From: an uncultured Oscillospiraceae bacterium
GTDB lineage: Bacteria; Bacillota; Clostridia; Oscillospirales; Oscillospiraceae
Reading direction: 5' to 3'
Length of the DNA: 64,000 nucleotides
Assembly (NCBI GenBank): GCA_944385405.1
Contig: CALWXB010000008.1
Span: forward strand, 1 to 64,000
Part shown: positions 32,649 to 40,906 of the stretch, piece after piece
How positions within the stretch are numbered: position 1 is the first letter of the stretch
How the letters are laid out: every line of letters begins with the position of its first letter
Program-made: the position numbers and the translations under genes
Notes under the pieces: model-generated
Told to the model about the DNA's origin: nothing
Databases searched by the model: none
What the model saw: the letters and a program-made list of their open reading frames with translations, nothing else

Positions 32649-34229
32649 ATGGCCACGTTGCAAGAAGAAATCTCCCGGCGGCGGACCTTTGCCATCATCT
32701 CCCACCCCGACGCCGGCAAAACCACGCTGACGGAAAAATTCCTGCTCTACGGCGGGGCCATCGCCCAGGCCGGCGAGGTCAAGGGCAAGCGGGCCAAGGC
32801 CGCCACCTCCGACTGGATGGAGATCGAAAAGCAGCGCGGCATCTCCGTCACATCCTCGGTGATGCAGTTCCAGCACAGCGGCTTTTGCATCAACATCCTG
32901 GACACCCCCGGCCACCAGGACTTCTCCGAGGACACCTACCGCACCCTCATGGCCGCCGACAGCGCCGTCATGGTCATCGACGGCGCCAAGGGCGTGGAGC
33001 CCCAGACCCGCAAGCTCTTCAAGGTCTGCGCCCTGCGGCACATCCCCATCTTCACCTTCATCAACAAGATGGACCGGGAGACCCGGGACCCTCTGGAGCT
33101 GTGCGAGGAGGTGGAGCGGGAGCTGGGCATCGACACCTACGCCATGAACTGGCCCATCGGCTCCGGCAAGGAGTTCCAGGGCGTCTATGACCGGGAACAG
33201 AAGCACATCCTCTTCTTCTCCGCCGAGGGCCGGGGCAAAAAGGCCGCGGTGATGGAGGTGGATCTGGAGGACGAGGCCGTGGACCACACCATCGGCTCCG
33301 CCCGGGCCGCCGCTCTCCGGGAGGAGGTGGAGCTGCTGGGGGCCGGACGGGAGTTCGACCTCAAGGCCGTGCGCAACGGCACCCTCTCCCCGGTGTTCTT
33401 CGGCTCCGCCCTGACCAACTTCGGCGTGGAGCCCTTCCTGGAGGCCTTCCTCCGCATGACCACGCCGCCCCTGCCCCGGGTCAGCGATCAGGGAGAAGTG
33501 GACGTCTTTTCCGAGGACTTCTCCGCCTTCGTCTTCAAGATCCAGGCCAACATGAACAAGGCCCACCGGGACCGGCTGGCCTTCATGCGGATCTGCTCCG
33601 GCAAGTTCAAGCGGGAAACGGAGTATTTCCACGTGCAAAGTGGCAAGAAGCTGCGCCTCTCCCAGCCCCAGCAGATGATGGCCGCGGAGCGGGAGATCGT
33701 GGAGGAGGCCTACGCCGGAGACATCATCGGCGTGTTCGACCCGGGTCTCTTCGCCATCGGCGACACCATCACCGTGCCGGGCAAGAAGTTCCGCTTTTCC
33801 GGCATCCCCACCTTCGAGCCGGAGCACTTCATGCGGGTCTCCCCCAAGGACACCATGAAGCGCAAGCAGTTCATCAAGGGCACGGAGCAGATCGCCCAGG
33901 AGGGCGCCATCCAGATCTTCAAGATCCCCGGCGCGGGTCTGGAGGAGGTCATCGTGGGCGTGGTGGGCACGCTGCAGTTCGACGTGTTCGAGTACCGGAT
34001 GCGCAACGAGTACGGCGTGGAGCTGTATATGACGGGCCTGCCCTACGAGCACCTGCGGCTCATCACCGCCTGCCCCTGCCCGCCGGAGGAGCTGGTGCTG
34101 TGCACCGGCTCGGCCATCCTGGAGGACTTCCGGGACCGGCTGCTGGTGGCCTTCGGCGGCGAGTGGTCCGTGGGCTTCCTCACCAAGCACAACCCCGGAC
34201 TGGAGCTGGCGGACTCCCTGTCCGTGTAA
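32649..34229 (+). CDS. prfC: Peptide chain release factor 3
   Basis: A 526-residue translational GTPase that recycles RF1/RF2 after termination. G motifs: SHPDAGKTTLTE (about 18-29), RGISVTSSV, DTPGHQDFSEDTYR and NKMDR. The GTPase domain is followed by domains II and III in the RF3 order (RICSGKFKRE, SGKKLRLSQPQQMMA). AAGGAGG precedes the ATG. Length is normal. Monocistronic. Confidence 0.97.
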   Translation: MATLQEEISRRRTFAIISHPDAGKTTLTEKFLLYGGAIAQAGEVKGKRAKAATSDWMEIEKQRGISVTSSVMQFQHSGFCINILDTPGHQDFSEDTYRTLMAADSAVMVIDGAKGVEPQTRKLFKVCALRHIPIFTFINKMDRETRDPLELCEEVERELGIDTYAMNWPIGSGKEFQGVYDREQKHILFFSAEGRGKKAAVMEVDLEDEAVDHTIGSARAAALREEVELLGAGREFDLKAVRNGTLSPVFFGSALTNFGVEPFLEAFLRMTTPPLPRVSDQGEVDVFSEDFSAFVFKIQANMNKAHRDRLAFMRICSGKFKRETEYFHVQSGKKLRLSQPQQMMAAEREIVEEAYAGDIIGVFDPGLFAIGDTITVPGKKFRFSGIPTFEPEHFMRVSPKDTMKRKQFIKGTEQIAQEGAIQIFKIPGAGLEEVIVGVVGTLQFDVFEYRMRNEYGVELYMTGLPYEHLRLITACPCPPEELVLCTGSAILEDFRDRLLVAFGGEWSVGFLTKHNPGLELADSLSV

Positions 34230-34270
34230 AAAAGGACGGCTGTACGAGATCGTACAGCCGTCCTTTTTTC
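34228..34270. terminator. Bidirectional terminator
   Basis: AAAAAAGGACGGCTGTACG and CGTACAGCCGTCCTTTTTT: a perfect inverted repeat with an AGAT loop and T-runs on both strands, shared by prfC and the DUF6512 gene. Confidence 0.9.
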
Positions 34271-34802
34271 ACACGATGCCGAAGCCCCCGGTGACGGGGT
34301 CCCGCCACAGCGCCAGGCGGGGCGGGTGGAAGGTGCACCAGACGAAGAGGATCGCCAGCGCCCACAGTACCAGCAGCCCCGCCGCCTGCTGCCAGGGCTG
34401 CCTGAACCGCCCCCGCCGCAGCAGGCGCCCGTCCAGCAGGAACGTCCCCAGCACCGCCGCCAGGAACACCCCGATGTCCCCCCACAGGGTATGGTAGCCC
34501 AGGACCCCGGTGTAGGTATAGAAGAGCACCGGGATCAGCGCCGTTCCCACCAGGGCGGAAAGGCCCCGCACCGCCAGGAAATTGGGATAGCCCCGCCCCA
34601 TACACACCGCCTGCACGGCGGTGAAGAGGAACAGGGGGAAAAACAGCAGCTTCATGTGCTCCCAGGTGGACTCGTTGACGGCGGAAAAGGCCGCCGCCAG
34701 CGACGCCCCGCCGCTCCAGTCGTAGAGGAAGTGCAGCGCCGTCCCCGCCGCCGCCGTGAACACGGCGCCTGCTGCTTCCCAGAAAAAGAGCCGTCTGCGC
34801 AT
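34269..34802 (-). CDS. DUF6512 membrane protein
   Basis: A 177-residue membrane protein with about five hydrophobic helices. The family pattern HFLYDWSGGASLAAAFSAVNESTWEHMKLLFFP is what I recall for DUF6512; function unknown. The ATG at 34802 has GGGAGG eight bases before it; an ATG at 34820 is possible but lacks a site. It lies after azlCD behind a hairpin. Confidence 0.8.
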   Translation of the reverse strand: MRRRLFFWEAAGAVFTAAAGTALHFLYDWSGGASLAAAFSAVNESTWEHMKLLFFPLFLFTAVQAVCMGRGYPNFLAVRGLSALVGTALIPVLFYTYTGVLGYHTLWGDIGVFLAAVLGTFLLDGRLLRRGRFRQPWQQAAGLLVLWALAILFVWCTFHPPRLALWRDPVTGGFGIV

Positions 34803-34821
34803 CCGATCCGCCTCCCGCATA

Positions 34822-34853
34822 CCAAAACTGCGGCCCTTCCGGGCCGCAGTTCC
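34822..34853 (-). terminator. Terminator of azlCD
   Basis: Minus-strand ACTGCGGCCC and GGGCCGCAGT with a 4-base loop, followed by TTTGGT. Confidence 0.65.
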
Positions 34854-34885
34854 AGTTTATGCAGGAGCTGTCAAAGTATGCATCC

Positions 34886-35221
34886 TCAGGCGAACACCAC
34901 CTGCACCAGCACCATGTACAGCACGGTGCCTCCGGCGATGGAGAGCAGCACGTTCCCCTTCCACACGTGGACCAGCGCCACCGCCGCAATGGCCAGCAGC
35001 TCCGGCAGGCCGTGGGGGGCGGCGGTCCAGGTGACGTTTTTCAGACAGTACACCACCAGAAGGCCCATCATGGCCGGCGGCAGCACCCGCCCCAGATACA
35101 ACACCACGGCGGGGGGCTGCCGGTTCTCCGGGAACAGGCAGAAGGGCAGCCACCGGGTCAGCTGGGTGCCGGCGGCCACCGCCGCGATGATGCAGATGGT
35201 CTGCAAGGGCGTCAGCGTCAT
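34886..35221 (-). CDS. azlD: Branched-chain amino acid export subunit AzlD
   Basis: A 111-residue, three- to four-helix membrane protein of the AzlD family: TRWLPFCLF...YLGRVLPPAMMGLLVVYCLK...PELLAIAAVALVHVWKGNVLLSI. It forms the exporter with AzlC, whose stop overlaps its ATG as ATGA. The pair exports branched-chain amino acids; BrnQ, encoded at 40907, does the reverse. Confidence 0.92.
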   Translation of the reverse strand: MTLTPLQTICIIAAVAAGTQLTRWLPFCLFPENRQPPAVVLYLGRVLPPAMMGLLVVYCLKNVTWTAAPHGLPELLAIAAVALVHVWKGNVLLSIAGGTVLYMVLVQVVFA

Positions 35222-35943
35222 GCCGTCTCCCCCTCTCTCCGGTCCAGCCGGCGCCGTAGGCCCAGCAGCGCCGCCAGGATCAGCGCCATGGCGGCCAGGA
35301 CCATGTTGTCCGGCCCCGCCAGGGCCAGTCCCGCCGCCGCGCAGGCCAAGCCGGTAAAGCCCGCCGCCCGGTTCTCCCGCTTTTTCCACTGCTCCAGGAA
35401 CAGCACCACAAAGAGGGCCGTCAGCACGAAGTCCATCCCCGTGGTGTCGAAGGTAAGGAGGCTCCCCAGAAAGCCGCCCAGGGCGGTGCCGATGACCCAG
35501 TAGGAGTAATCCAGCAGGGAGATCCAGAAGTAGAACCGCCGGGGCTCCACCCCCTCCGGCACCTCCACGGAGGACACCAGGGAGTACGTCTCGTCGCACA
35601 GCGCGAAGATGAGGAACGGCCGCACGGCGCCGATGCCCCGGTACTTCTCCAGCAGGGAGAGGCCGTAGAACATGTGCCGGGCGTTCACCAGCACGGACAG
35701 CAGAAAGGCCTGCAGGGGGTCGAAGGCGGCGGTGAGCAGCGTGATGGCCACGAACTGGATGCTGCCGCCGAAGGTGAGGATGCTGGCCAGCACGGACCAG
35801 AAGGGGCCGTACCCCTTGGTCTGCATCAGCACGCCGTAGGCCAGCCCCAGGCACAAAAATCCCGTGAGCACCGGGATGGTGACGGGAAAGGCCGCCCGCA
35901 GGGCCCGTCCCCGGCGGCGCGGGAGGGTGAGGGTCTTTTCCAT
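35218..35943 (-). CDS. azlC: Branched-chain amino acid export permease AzlC
   Basis: A 241-residue inner-membrane protein with about seven helices and the AzlC hallmark LTGFLCLGLAYGVLM...FGGSIQFVAITLL...LLSVLVNARHMFYGLSLLEKY and FALCDETYSL. GGAGGCGACACC precedes the ATG. Translationally coupled to azlD. No local regulator of the Lrp or AzlB type is present. Confidence 0.94.
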   Translation of the reverse strand: MEKTLTLPRRRGRALRAAFPVTIPVLTGFLCLGLAYGVLMQTKGYGPFWSVLASILTFGGSIQFVAITLLTAAFDPLQAFLLSVLVNARHMFYGLSLLEKYRGIGAVRPFLIFALCDETYSLVSSVEVPEGVEPRRFYFWISLLDYSYWVIGTALGGFLGSLLTFDTTGMDFVLTALFVVLFLEQWKKRENRAAGFTGLACAAAGLALAGPDNMVLAAMALILAALLGLRRRLDRREGETA

Positions 35944-35969
35944 GGTGTCGCCTCCAGAGGAAAAATCAG

Positions 35970-36006
35970 GATCAGGACCGGGGCGCCGTTCGGGCGCCCC
36001 GGTCCG
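35970..36006 (-). terminator. Hairpin after argS
   Basis: Minus-strand ACCGGGGCGCC and GGCGCCCCGGT form an 11-bp stem with a short loop; the T-run (ATTTTTCC) comes ten bases later, so termination is probable, not certain. Confidence 0.5.
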
Positions 36007-36021
36007 CGGGAAGATCTGGGA

Positions 36022-37767
36022 TCACATCCGCTCCGGCGCGTCCACGCCGATGAGCCGCAGGCCGTTGCGCAGCACCTGCCGGGTCTCGTCCGCCAGCTTC
36101 AGCCGGGCGGAGAGCACCGCCGGCTCCTCGCCCTTGATGCGGCAGGCAGTGTAGAAGCGGTGGAAGCAGGCCGCCAGCTCCTGGAGGTAGCGGTTGATGT
36201 GGCTGGGATCGTAGTCCCGGGCGGAGAGCTTGATCTCCTCGCAGAACTGGGCGATCTGCTTGATGAGGGCCTGCTCCGTCTCGCCGGAGAGCAGGGACAT
36301 ATCCACCGCCGCCTGGTCGGGGACGGAGGCGCCCTCCTCCGCCAGGGCCCGCAGCAGCGAGCAGATCCGGGCGTGGGCGTACTCCACGTAGTAGATGGGG
36401 TTCTCAGAGTCCTCCCGGACGGCCAGGCCCAGGTCGAACTCCATCTGGGTGTCGGGCTTGGCGTTGAAGAACCAGCGGGCGGCGTCCACGGGGATCTCGT
36501 CCAGCAGGTCGTGGAGGGAGATGGCCTTGCCGGTGCGCTTGGACATGCGCACCACCTCGCCGTCCCGCAGGAGCTTCACCAGCTGCATCAGCACCACGTC
36601 CAGCCGCTCCGTGCCCTGCAGGCCCAGGGCGTCCAGGGCGCCCTTGAGCCGGGCCACATGGCCGTGATGGTCCGCGCCCCAGATGTTGATGACCCGGTCG
36701 AAGCCCCGGACGGCGAACTTGTTGCGGTGATAGGCGATGTCCGCGGCGAAGTAGGTGTAGAACCCGTTGGCCCGGCGCAGCACATCGTCCTTGAGGTCCA
36801 GCTTTTCGATGTCGGCCTCCTTCTTCCCCGCCTTGCGCAAGTTCTCCCGCATGATGTCCGCGGTCCGGAGCCAGAGGGCGCCGTCCTTTTCGTAGGTCCA
36901 GCCCTTCTCCGTGAGCAATTCCACCGTCTCGGCCACGTAGCCGCTTTCGTGGAGGGTGGACTCATAGAACCAGTTGTCGTAGTGGATCTTGTACCGCTCC
37001 AGATCGGTCTTCATCCGGGGCAGGTTCACGCTCAGGCCGAACTGGGCCAGGGTCTCCTGGCGCTGCGCTTCAGGCACGGCATCCAGCTTGTCCCCGTTTT
37101 GATCGTAGTAGGCCTGGGCCAGCTCCCGGATGTCCGCGCCCTGGTAGCCGTCCTCGGGGAAGGGCACCGCGTCCTCGCCGTGGAGGATCTGGAGGTACCG
37201 GGCCTCGATGGAGTGGGCGAACTTGTCGATCTGGTGGCCGGCGTCGTTGACGTAGAACTCCCGGGTGACGTCGGCGCCGCAGGCGGAGAGCACCGCCGCC
37301 AGGGTGTCGCCCAGGACGCCGCCCCGGGCGTTGCCCATGTGCATGGGGCCGGTGGGGTTGGCGGAGACGAACTCCACCATGATCTTCTGGCCCTTGAGTG
37401 TGTCGCAGGTGCCGTAGGCCGCGCCCTCGGACTCCACGGCCTCCATGACTCCGGCGTACCAGCCGCTGCCCAGGCGGAAATTCAGAAAGCCGGGGCCGGC
37501 GATCTCCGCGGAGGTGAAGTAGCTGCCGGTGAGGTCCATGTGGTCCAGCAGCGCCTGGGCGATGGCCCGGGGCGGCTGGCGCAGCGCTCTGGCGGCGGCC
37601 ATGGCAAAGGTGGTGGTGAAGTCGCCGTTGGCGGTGTCCTTGGGGATCTCCACGGGAGCCGCGGGCACCGCCGCCCGGGGCAGCGTGCCGTCCGCCACGG
37701 CGGACTCATAGGCGGCCATGGCCAGGGACGCGGCCTGGGTCTTTGCATTCTGGATCATGTTGATCAT
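36022..37767 (-). CDS. argS: Arginyl-tRNA synthetase
   Basis: A 581-residue class I synthetase. The N-terminal ArgRS additional domain is followed by SANPTGPMHMGNARG (HIGH-equivalent HMGN at 143-146) and by VRMSKRTGKAISL (the KMSKS equivalent), then the helical anticodon-binding domain ending LIGVDAPERM. The ATG at 37767 has AGAGGT before it; a TTG at 37794 also opens the frame. Third gene of murI-DUF1934-argS. Confidence 0.96.
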   Translation of the reverse strand: MINMIQNAKTQAASLAMAAYESAVADGTLPRAAVPAAPVEIPKDTANGDFTTTFAMAAARALRQPPRAIAQALLDHMDLTGSYFTSAEIAGPGFLNFRLGSGWYAGVMEAVESEGAAYGTCDTLKGQKIMVEFVSANPTGPMHMGNARGGVLGDTLAAVLSACGADVTREFYVNDAGHQIDKFAHSIEARYLQILHGEDAVPFPEDGYQGADIRELAQAYYDQNGDKLDAVPEAQRQETLAQFGLSVNLPRMKTDLERYKIHYDNWFYESTLHESGYVAETVELLTEKGWTYEKDGALWLRTADIMRENLRKAGKKEADIEKLDLKDDVLRRANGFYTYFAADIAYHRNKFAVRGFDRVINIWGADHHGHVARLKGALDALGLQGTERLDVVLMQLVKLLRDGEVVRMSKRTGKAISLHDLLDEIPVDAARWFFNAKPDTQMEFDLGLAVREDSENPIYYVEYAHARICSLLRALAEEGASVPDQAAVDMSLLSGETEQALIKQIAQFCEEIKLSARDYDPSHINRYLQELAACFHRFYTACRIKGEEPAVLSARLKLADETRQVLRNGLRLIGVDAPERM

Positions 37768-37790
37768 CGTATCCGTACCTCTTTCGTTGG

Positions 37791-38234
37791 TCAATGTTTT
37801 CTCCGTACCCGGATCTTGAAGCAGTTTCGGCCCGTGACGGTGTGCTCCACGGCGATGGAGTAGCGGATCTCCATGACGCCGCCCCGCTCCGTCAGGTTGT
37901 GGCGCAGGGAGCCGGTCTGGATGTCCACCGTCAGCTCCCCGAAGGGGGTCTCGTAAAGGGACGTGTGCTGGCGGCCCTCCTCGAACACCATCTGGGAGTT
38001 CACCTTCCCCGTCCGCCGCAGGATCACCTGGGGCCCCTTCACCTCGAAGGTGGTGACGGTGCCCTCCATGCCGGTGAGCTCCGTCTCCCGGTAGGTCAAA
38101 AGCAGGCCCTCCTGCGTCACTTCCAGCGTCCCCTCCGTCATCAGCTCCGTGGCGTCGGGGTCGATGCCGTCAAAATACTGCTCGCCCCGGATGGACAGCA
38201 GGACGGGCACCTGATTTTTTTCAATACTGCTCAA
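37791..38234 (-). CDS. DUF1934 (YwiB-like) protein
   Basis: A 147-residue lipocalin-like beta-barrel protein of the DUF1934/YwiB family: VPVLLSIRGEQYFDG...TEGTLEVTQEGLLLTYRE...TGKVNSQMVFEEG. Function unknown, but it commonly neighbours argS in Firmicutes. I start at TTG 38234, inside the end of murI, because GGAGG lies six bases before it and no ATG fits. This overlaps murI by 14 bases and couples the two. Confidence 0.85.
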   Translation of the reverse strand: MSSIEKNQVPVLLSIRGEQYFDGIDPDATELMTEGTLEVTQEGLLLTYRETELTGMEGTVTTFEVKGPQVILRRTGKVNSQMVFEEGRQHTSLYETPFGELTVDIQTGSLRHNLTERGGVMEIRYSIAVEHTVTGRNCFKIRVRRKH

Positions 38235-39036
38235 TGTCGATCCTCCGTGCCGAGTGGCGCAGGTCCTCCTGCAAAAACAGGGACGCCGTGTGTTCAAAGT
38301 CGTCCGCCCGGTCGCTGACGTAAAAAGCCGTCTCCCCCTGGCGATTCTCATCCGCCCGCAGGCCGTCGGCCTTCAGCAGCCGTTTGAGCTCAAAGGCGCT
38401 CTCCTCCCCGGCGGACACCAGCTCCACCCCGGGGCCGCAGACCTCCGCGATGACATCGGTGAGCAGGGGGTAGTGGGTGCAGCCCAGGATCAGCGTGTCC
38501 ACCCCTGTCTCCAGCAGCGGCTCCAGGTACTCCCGCACCACCGTCTCGATGACGATGTCGCCGGGACGGAAGCGGCCGTTTTCCACCAGCGGCACCAGCA
38601 GCGGACAGGCCCGGCAGGTCACCGCGATCTCCGGGTCCAGGCGGCGCAGCGTGGCCTCGTAGGCCCCCGAGCGCACCGAGGCGGAGGTGGCGATCATCCC
38701 CACCCGTTTGTTCTTCGTCACCAGGGCCGCCCGGCGGCAGGTGGGCTCCACCACCCCCACCATGGGCAGGTCGTTTTCCGCCTGCAGCGTGGAAAGCGAG
38801 GTGGTGGTGACGGTGCCGCAGGCGATGAGGATGGCCTTGAGGTCAAAGGAGCGCAGGAACCGCACGTCCTGCCGGGCGTATTTCAGGATCGTCTCCCTGG
38901 AGCGCCCGCCGTAGGGCACCCGGGCGGTGTCCCCGAAGTAAATGAGGTCCTCCTCCGGCAAAATGCGCCAGAGCGAGCGCACCGCCGTCAGCCCCCCCAG
39001 GCCGGAATCAAATACGCCGATGGGGCGCATATCCAT
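38221..39036 (-). CDS. murI: Glutamate racemase
   Basis: A 271-residue cofactor-free racemase giving D-glutamate for peptidoglycan. Catalytic cysteines are Cys73 in IACGTVTTTS and Cys183 in LGCTHYPLL; Asp10 lies in FDSGLGGLT and the GDTARVPYG motif follows. The ATG at 39036 has AAGGAGAG upstream. First gene of the murI-DUF1934-argS operon, driven by the promoter at 39102-39130. Confidence 0.96.
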   Translation of the reverse strand: MDMRPIGVFDSGLGGLTAVRSLWRILPEEDLIYFGDTARVPYGGRSRETILKYARQDVRFLRSFDLKAILIACGTVTTTSLSTLQAENDLPMVGVVEPTCRRAALVTKNKRVGMIATSASVRSGAYEATLRRLDPEIAVTCRACPLLVPLVENGRFRPGDIVIETVVREYLEPLLETGVDTLILGCTHYPLLTDVIAEVCGPGVELVSAGEESAFELKRLLKADGLRADENRQGETAFYVSDRADDFEHTASLFLQEDLRHSARRIDIEQY

Positions 39037-39101
39037 AGCTGTTTTCTCTCCTTCCGCCGCCGGTCAGTCCGGAAAAGCGCATGATCGCATCTGAATTATA
39101 T

Positions 39102-39130
39102 ATTATACTATGTCTCCGGTCCGCCCGCAA
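39102..39130 (-). promoter_or_regulatory. sigma-A promoter of murI-DUF1934-argS
   Basis: Minus-strand TTGCGG (39125-39130), 17-base spacer, consensus TATAAT (39102-39107), 65 bases before the ATG. A plus-strand TATAAT at 39188-39193 probably serves the divergent gene but lacks a good -35. Confidence 0.7.
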
Positions 39131-39231
39131 GACAGATTTTAGCCTTTTTACCCGCTTTTTTATGTGGCATTTCCTCTGCGCCTTTGCTATAATAGTCGTA
39201 CCGCACAATGAGTATCCGGGAGGTGCAGCCC

Positions 39232-39645
39232 ATGAACATCGAATTGACGCCCCGGCAGTTCCGTTATCTGCTGGATCTGGTCTACATAGGCAACTGGGTG
39301 ATCAACTCCACCCGGGAGGACGACCGCATCAAGGAATACGACCAGGTGGAGAGCCTGGTGTTCTCCCACTGCCTGCGGCATAAAATGAGCAAACTGGTGG
39401 AATTGTATCACGGTGAGCTGATCCCCTCCCGGGCCTTTGCCGACGGAGGCATCCACGAGGCCATCGAGCAGTATGAGGACGTGGTCTTTTACGAGATCCT
39501 GGCCGAGGAGCTGGCGCTGCGGGACATGGACGGCGAGCCCCTGACCCGGGAGAACTACTCCGCCCTGATGGACCGCATCGACGCGTATCTCTCCGAGTTC
39601 GACCAGCACGGCACGGACCACATCAGCGTGGACTTGGACGAGTGA
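39232..39645 (+). CDS. Hypothetical protein, acidic
   Basis: A 137-residue soluble, acidic, helix-rich protein (ELTPRQFRYLLDLVYIGNWVINSTRED near the start, ending HISVDLDE). No motif I can name. GGGAGG lies before the ATG at 39232. It has a TATAAT at 39188-39193 and is followed by the DUF362 gene 52 bases on. Probably a real, lineage-restricted gene, given start signals and even codon use. Confidence 0.8.
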   Translation: MNIELTPRQFRYLLDLVYIGNWVINSTREDDRIKEYDQVESLVFSHCLRHKMSKLVELYHGELIPSRAFADGGIHEAIEQYEDVVFYEILAEELALRDMDGEPLTRENYSALMDRIDAYLSEFDQHGTDHISVDLDE

Positions 39646-39697
39646 AACGGCGGGCGGGGCGCGTCCCCGCCCGCAGCATGAAGGGAGAAGGATCAAT

Positions 39698-40819
39698 ATG
39701 GCAGAAGCATCCAAAGTCTATTTCGCGGATTTCCGCTGCCCCAGCTGGCGGGAAAACCTGCCCCAGAAGCTGGCCCGGCTGATGATGACCGCCGGCTTCG
39801 GCGACATCGACATGGAGAACAAGTACGTGGCCATCAAGATGCACTTCGGCGAGCCGGGCAACCTGGCCTACCTGCGGCCCAACTGGGCCAAAGTGGTGGC
39901 GGATCTGGTGAAGAGCCAGGGCGGCAAGCCCTTCCTCACCGACTGCAACACCCTGTATATCGGCGGCCGGAAGAACGCCCTGGACCACATCGAGTCCGCC
40001 TACGTCAACGGCTTCACCCCCTATTCCACCGGCTGCCACATCCTCATCGCCGACGGCCTCAAGGGCAACGATGAGGTCAGCGTTCCCGTGGAGGGCGGCG
40101 AGTATGTCACCGAGGCCAAGATCGGACGGGCCGTCATGGACGCCGACGTGTTCGTCTCCCTGAGCCACTTCAAGGGCCACGAGCAGGCCGGCATGGGCGG
40201 GTGCCTGAAGAACATCGGCATGGGCTGCGGCTCCCGGGCCGGCAAGATGGAGATGCACAGCGCGGGCAAGCCCTTTGTCAAAAAGAAGCACTGCATCGGC
40301 TGCCGGGCCTGCGCCAAGATCTGCGCCCACGGCGCGCCCCAGTTCGACGAAAACGGCAAGGCCAGCATCGACACCACCAAGTGCGTGGGCTGCGCCCGGT
40401 GCCTGGCCATCTGCCCCAAGGACGCCATCTGCGCCGCCAACGACGAGGCCCCTGCCATTTTGAACAAGAAGATCGCCGAGTACACCAAGGCCGTGGTGGA
40501 CGGACGCCCCTGCTTCCACGTCTGCCTGGTGCTGGACATCTCTCCCAACTGCGACTGCCACAGCGAAAACGACGCCCCCATCGCCGCGGACGTGGGCATG
40601 TTCGCCTCCTTCGACCCCGTGGCCCTGGACCAGGCCTGCGCCGACGCCGTGGTGGCCCAGCCCGCCCTGCCCGGCTCCGTCCTCTACGACGAGGGCTATG
40701 ACTGCAATTGCGGCGACCTCTTCCACGCCGCCCACCCCGACACGGAGTGGAAGGTGTGCCTGGAGCACGCCGAGAAGCTGGGTCTGGGCACCCGGGCCTA
40801 TCAGCTCATCAAGATCTGA
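39698..40819 (+). CDS. DUF362 domain protein with 2[4Fe-4S] ferredoxin insert
   Basis: A 373-residue cytoplasmic iron-sulfur protein. The DUF362 core has KMHFGEPGNLAYLRP, GGKPFLTDCNTLYIGGR and LSHFKGHEQAGMGGCLKNIGMGCGSRAGK. Residues about 188-250 hold two 4Fe-4S motifs, CIGCRACAKICAHGA and CVGCARCLAICPKDA. Further Cys-rich parts (CDCH, CNC) occur towards the end. DUF362 proteins are abundant in anaerobes; the redox role is not known. AAGGGAGAAGG precedes the ATG. Confidence 0.92.
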   Translation: MAEASKVYFADFRCPSWRENLPQKLARLMMTAGFGDIDMENKYVAIKMHFGEPGNLAYLRPNWAKVVADLVKSQGGKPFLTDCNTLYIGGRKNALDHIESAYVNGFTPYSTGCHILIADGLKGNDEVSVPVEGGEYVTEAKIGRAVMDADVFVSLSHFKGHEQAGMGGCLKNIGMGCGSRAGKMEMHSAGKPFVKKKHCIGCRACAKICAHGAPQFDENGKASIDTTKCVGCARCLAICPKDAICAANDEAPAILNKKIAEYTKAVVDGRPCFHVCLVLDISPNCDCHSENDAPIAADVGMFASFDPVALDQACADAVVAQPALPGSVLYDEGYDCNCGDLFHAAHPDTEWKVCLEHAEKLGLGTRAYQLIKI

Positions 40820-40828
40820 GCATCCTCT

Positions 40829-40879
40829 CAGGAGGCGGGGCGGCAAGTCCCGCCTCCTGGTCTGTCCGGACCCGGACAG
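40829..40879 (+). other. Two consecutive stem-loops before brnQ
   Basis: CAGGAGGCGGG/CCCGCCTCCTG and CTGTCCG/CGGACAG lie in the 87-base interval between the DUF362 and brnQ genes. No T-run follows, so they may be partial terminators or leader structure. Confidence 0.45.
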
Positions 40880-40906
40880 GCCCATCCCATTTCAGGAGGT
40901 CCCCCT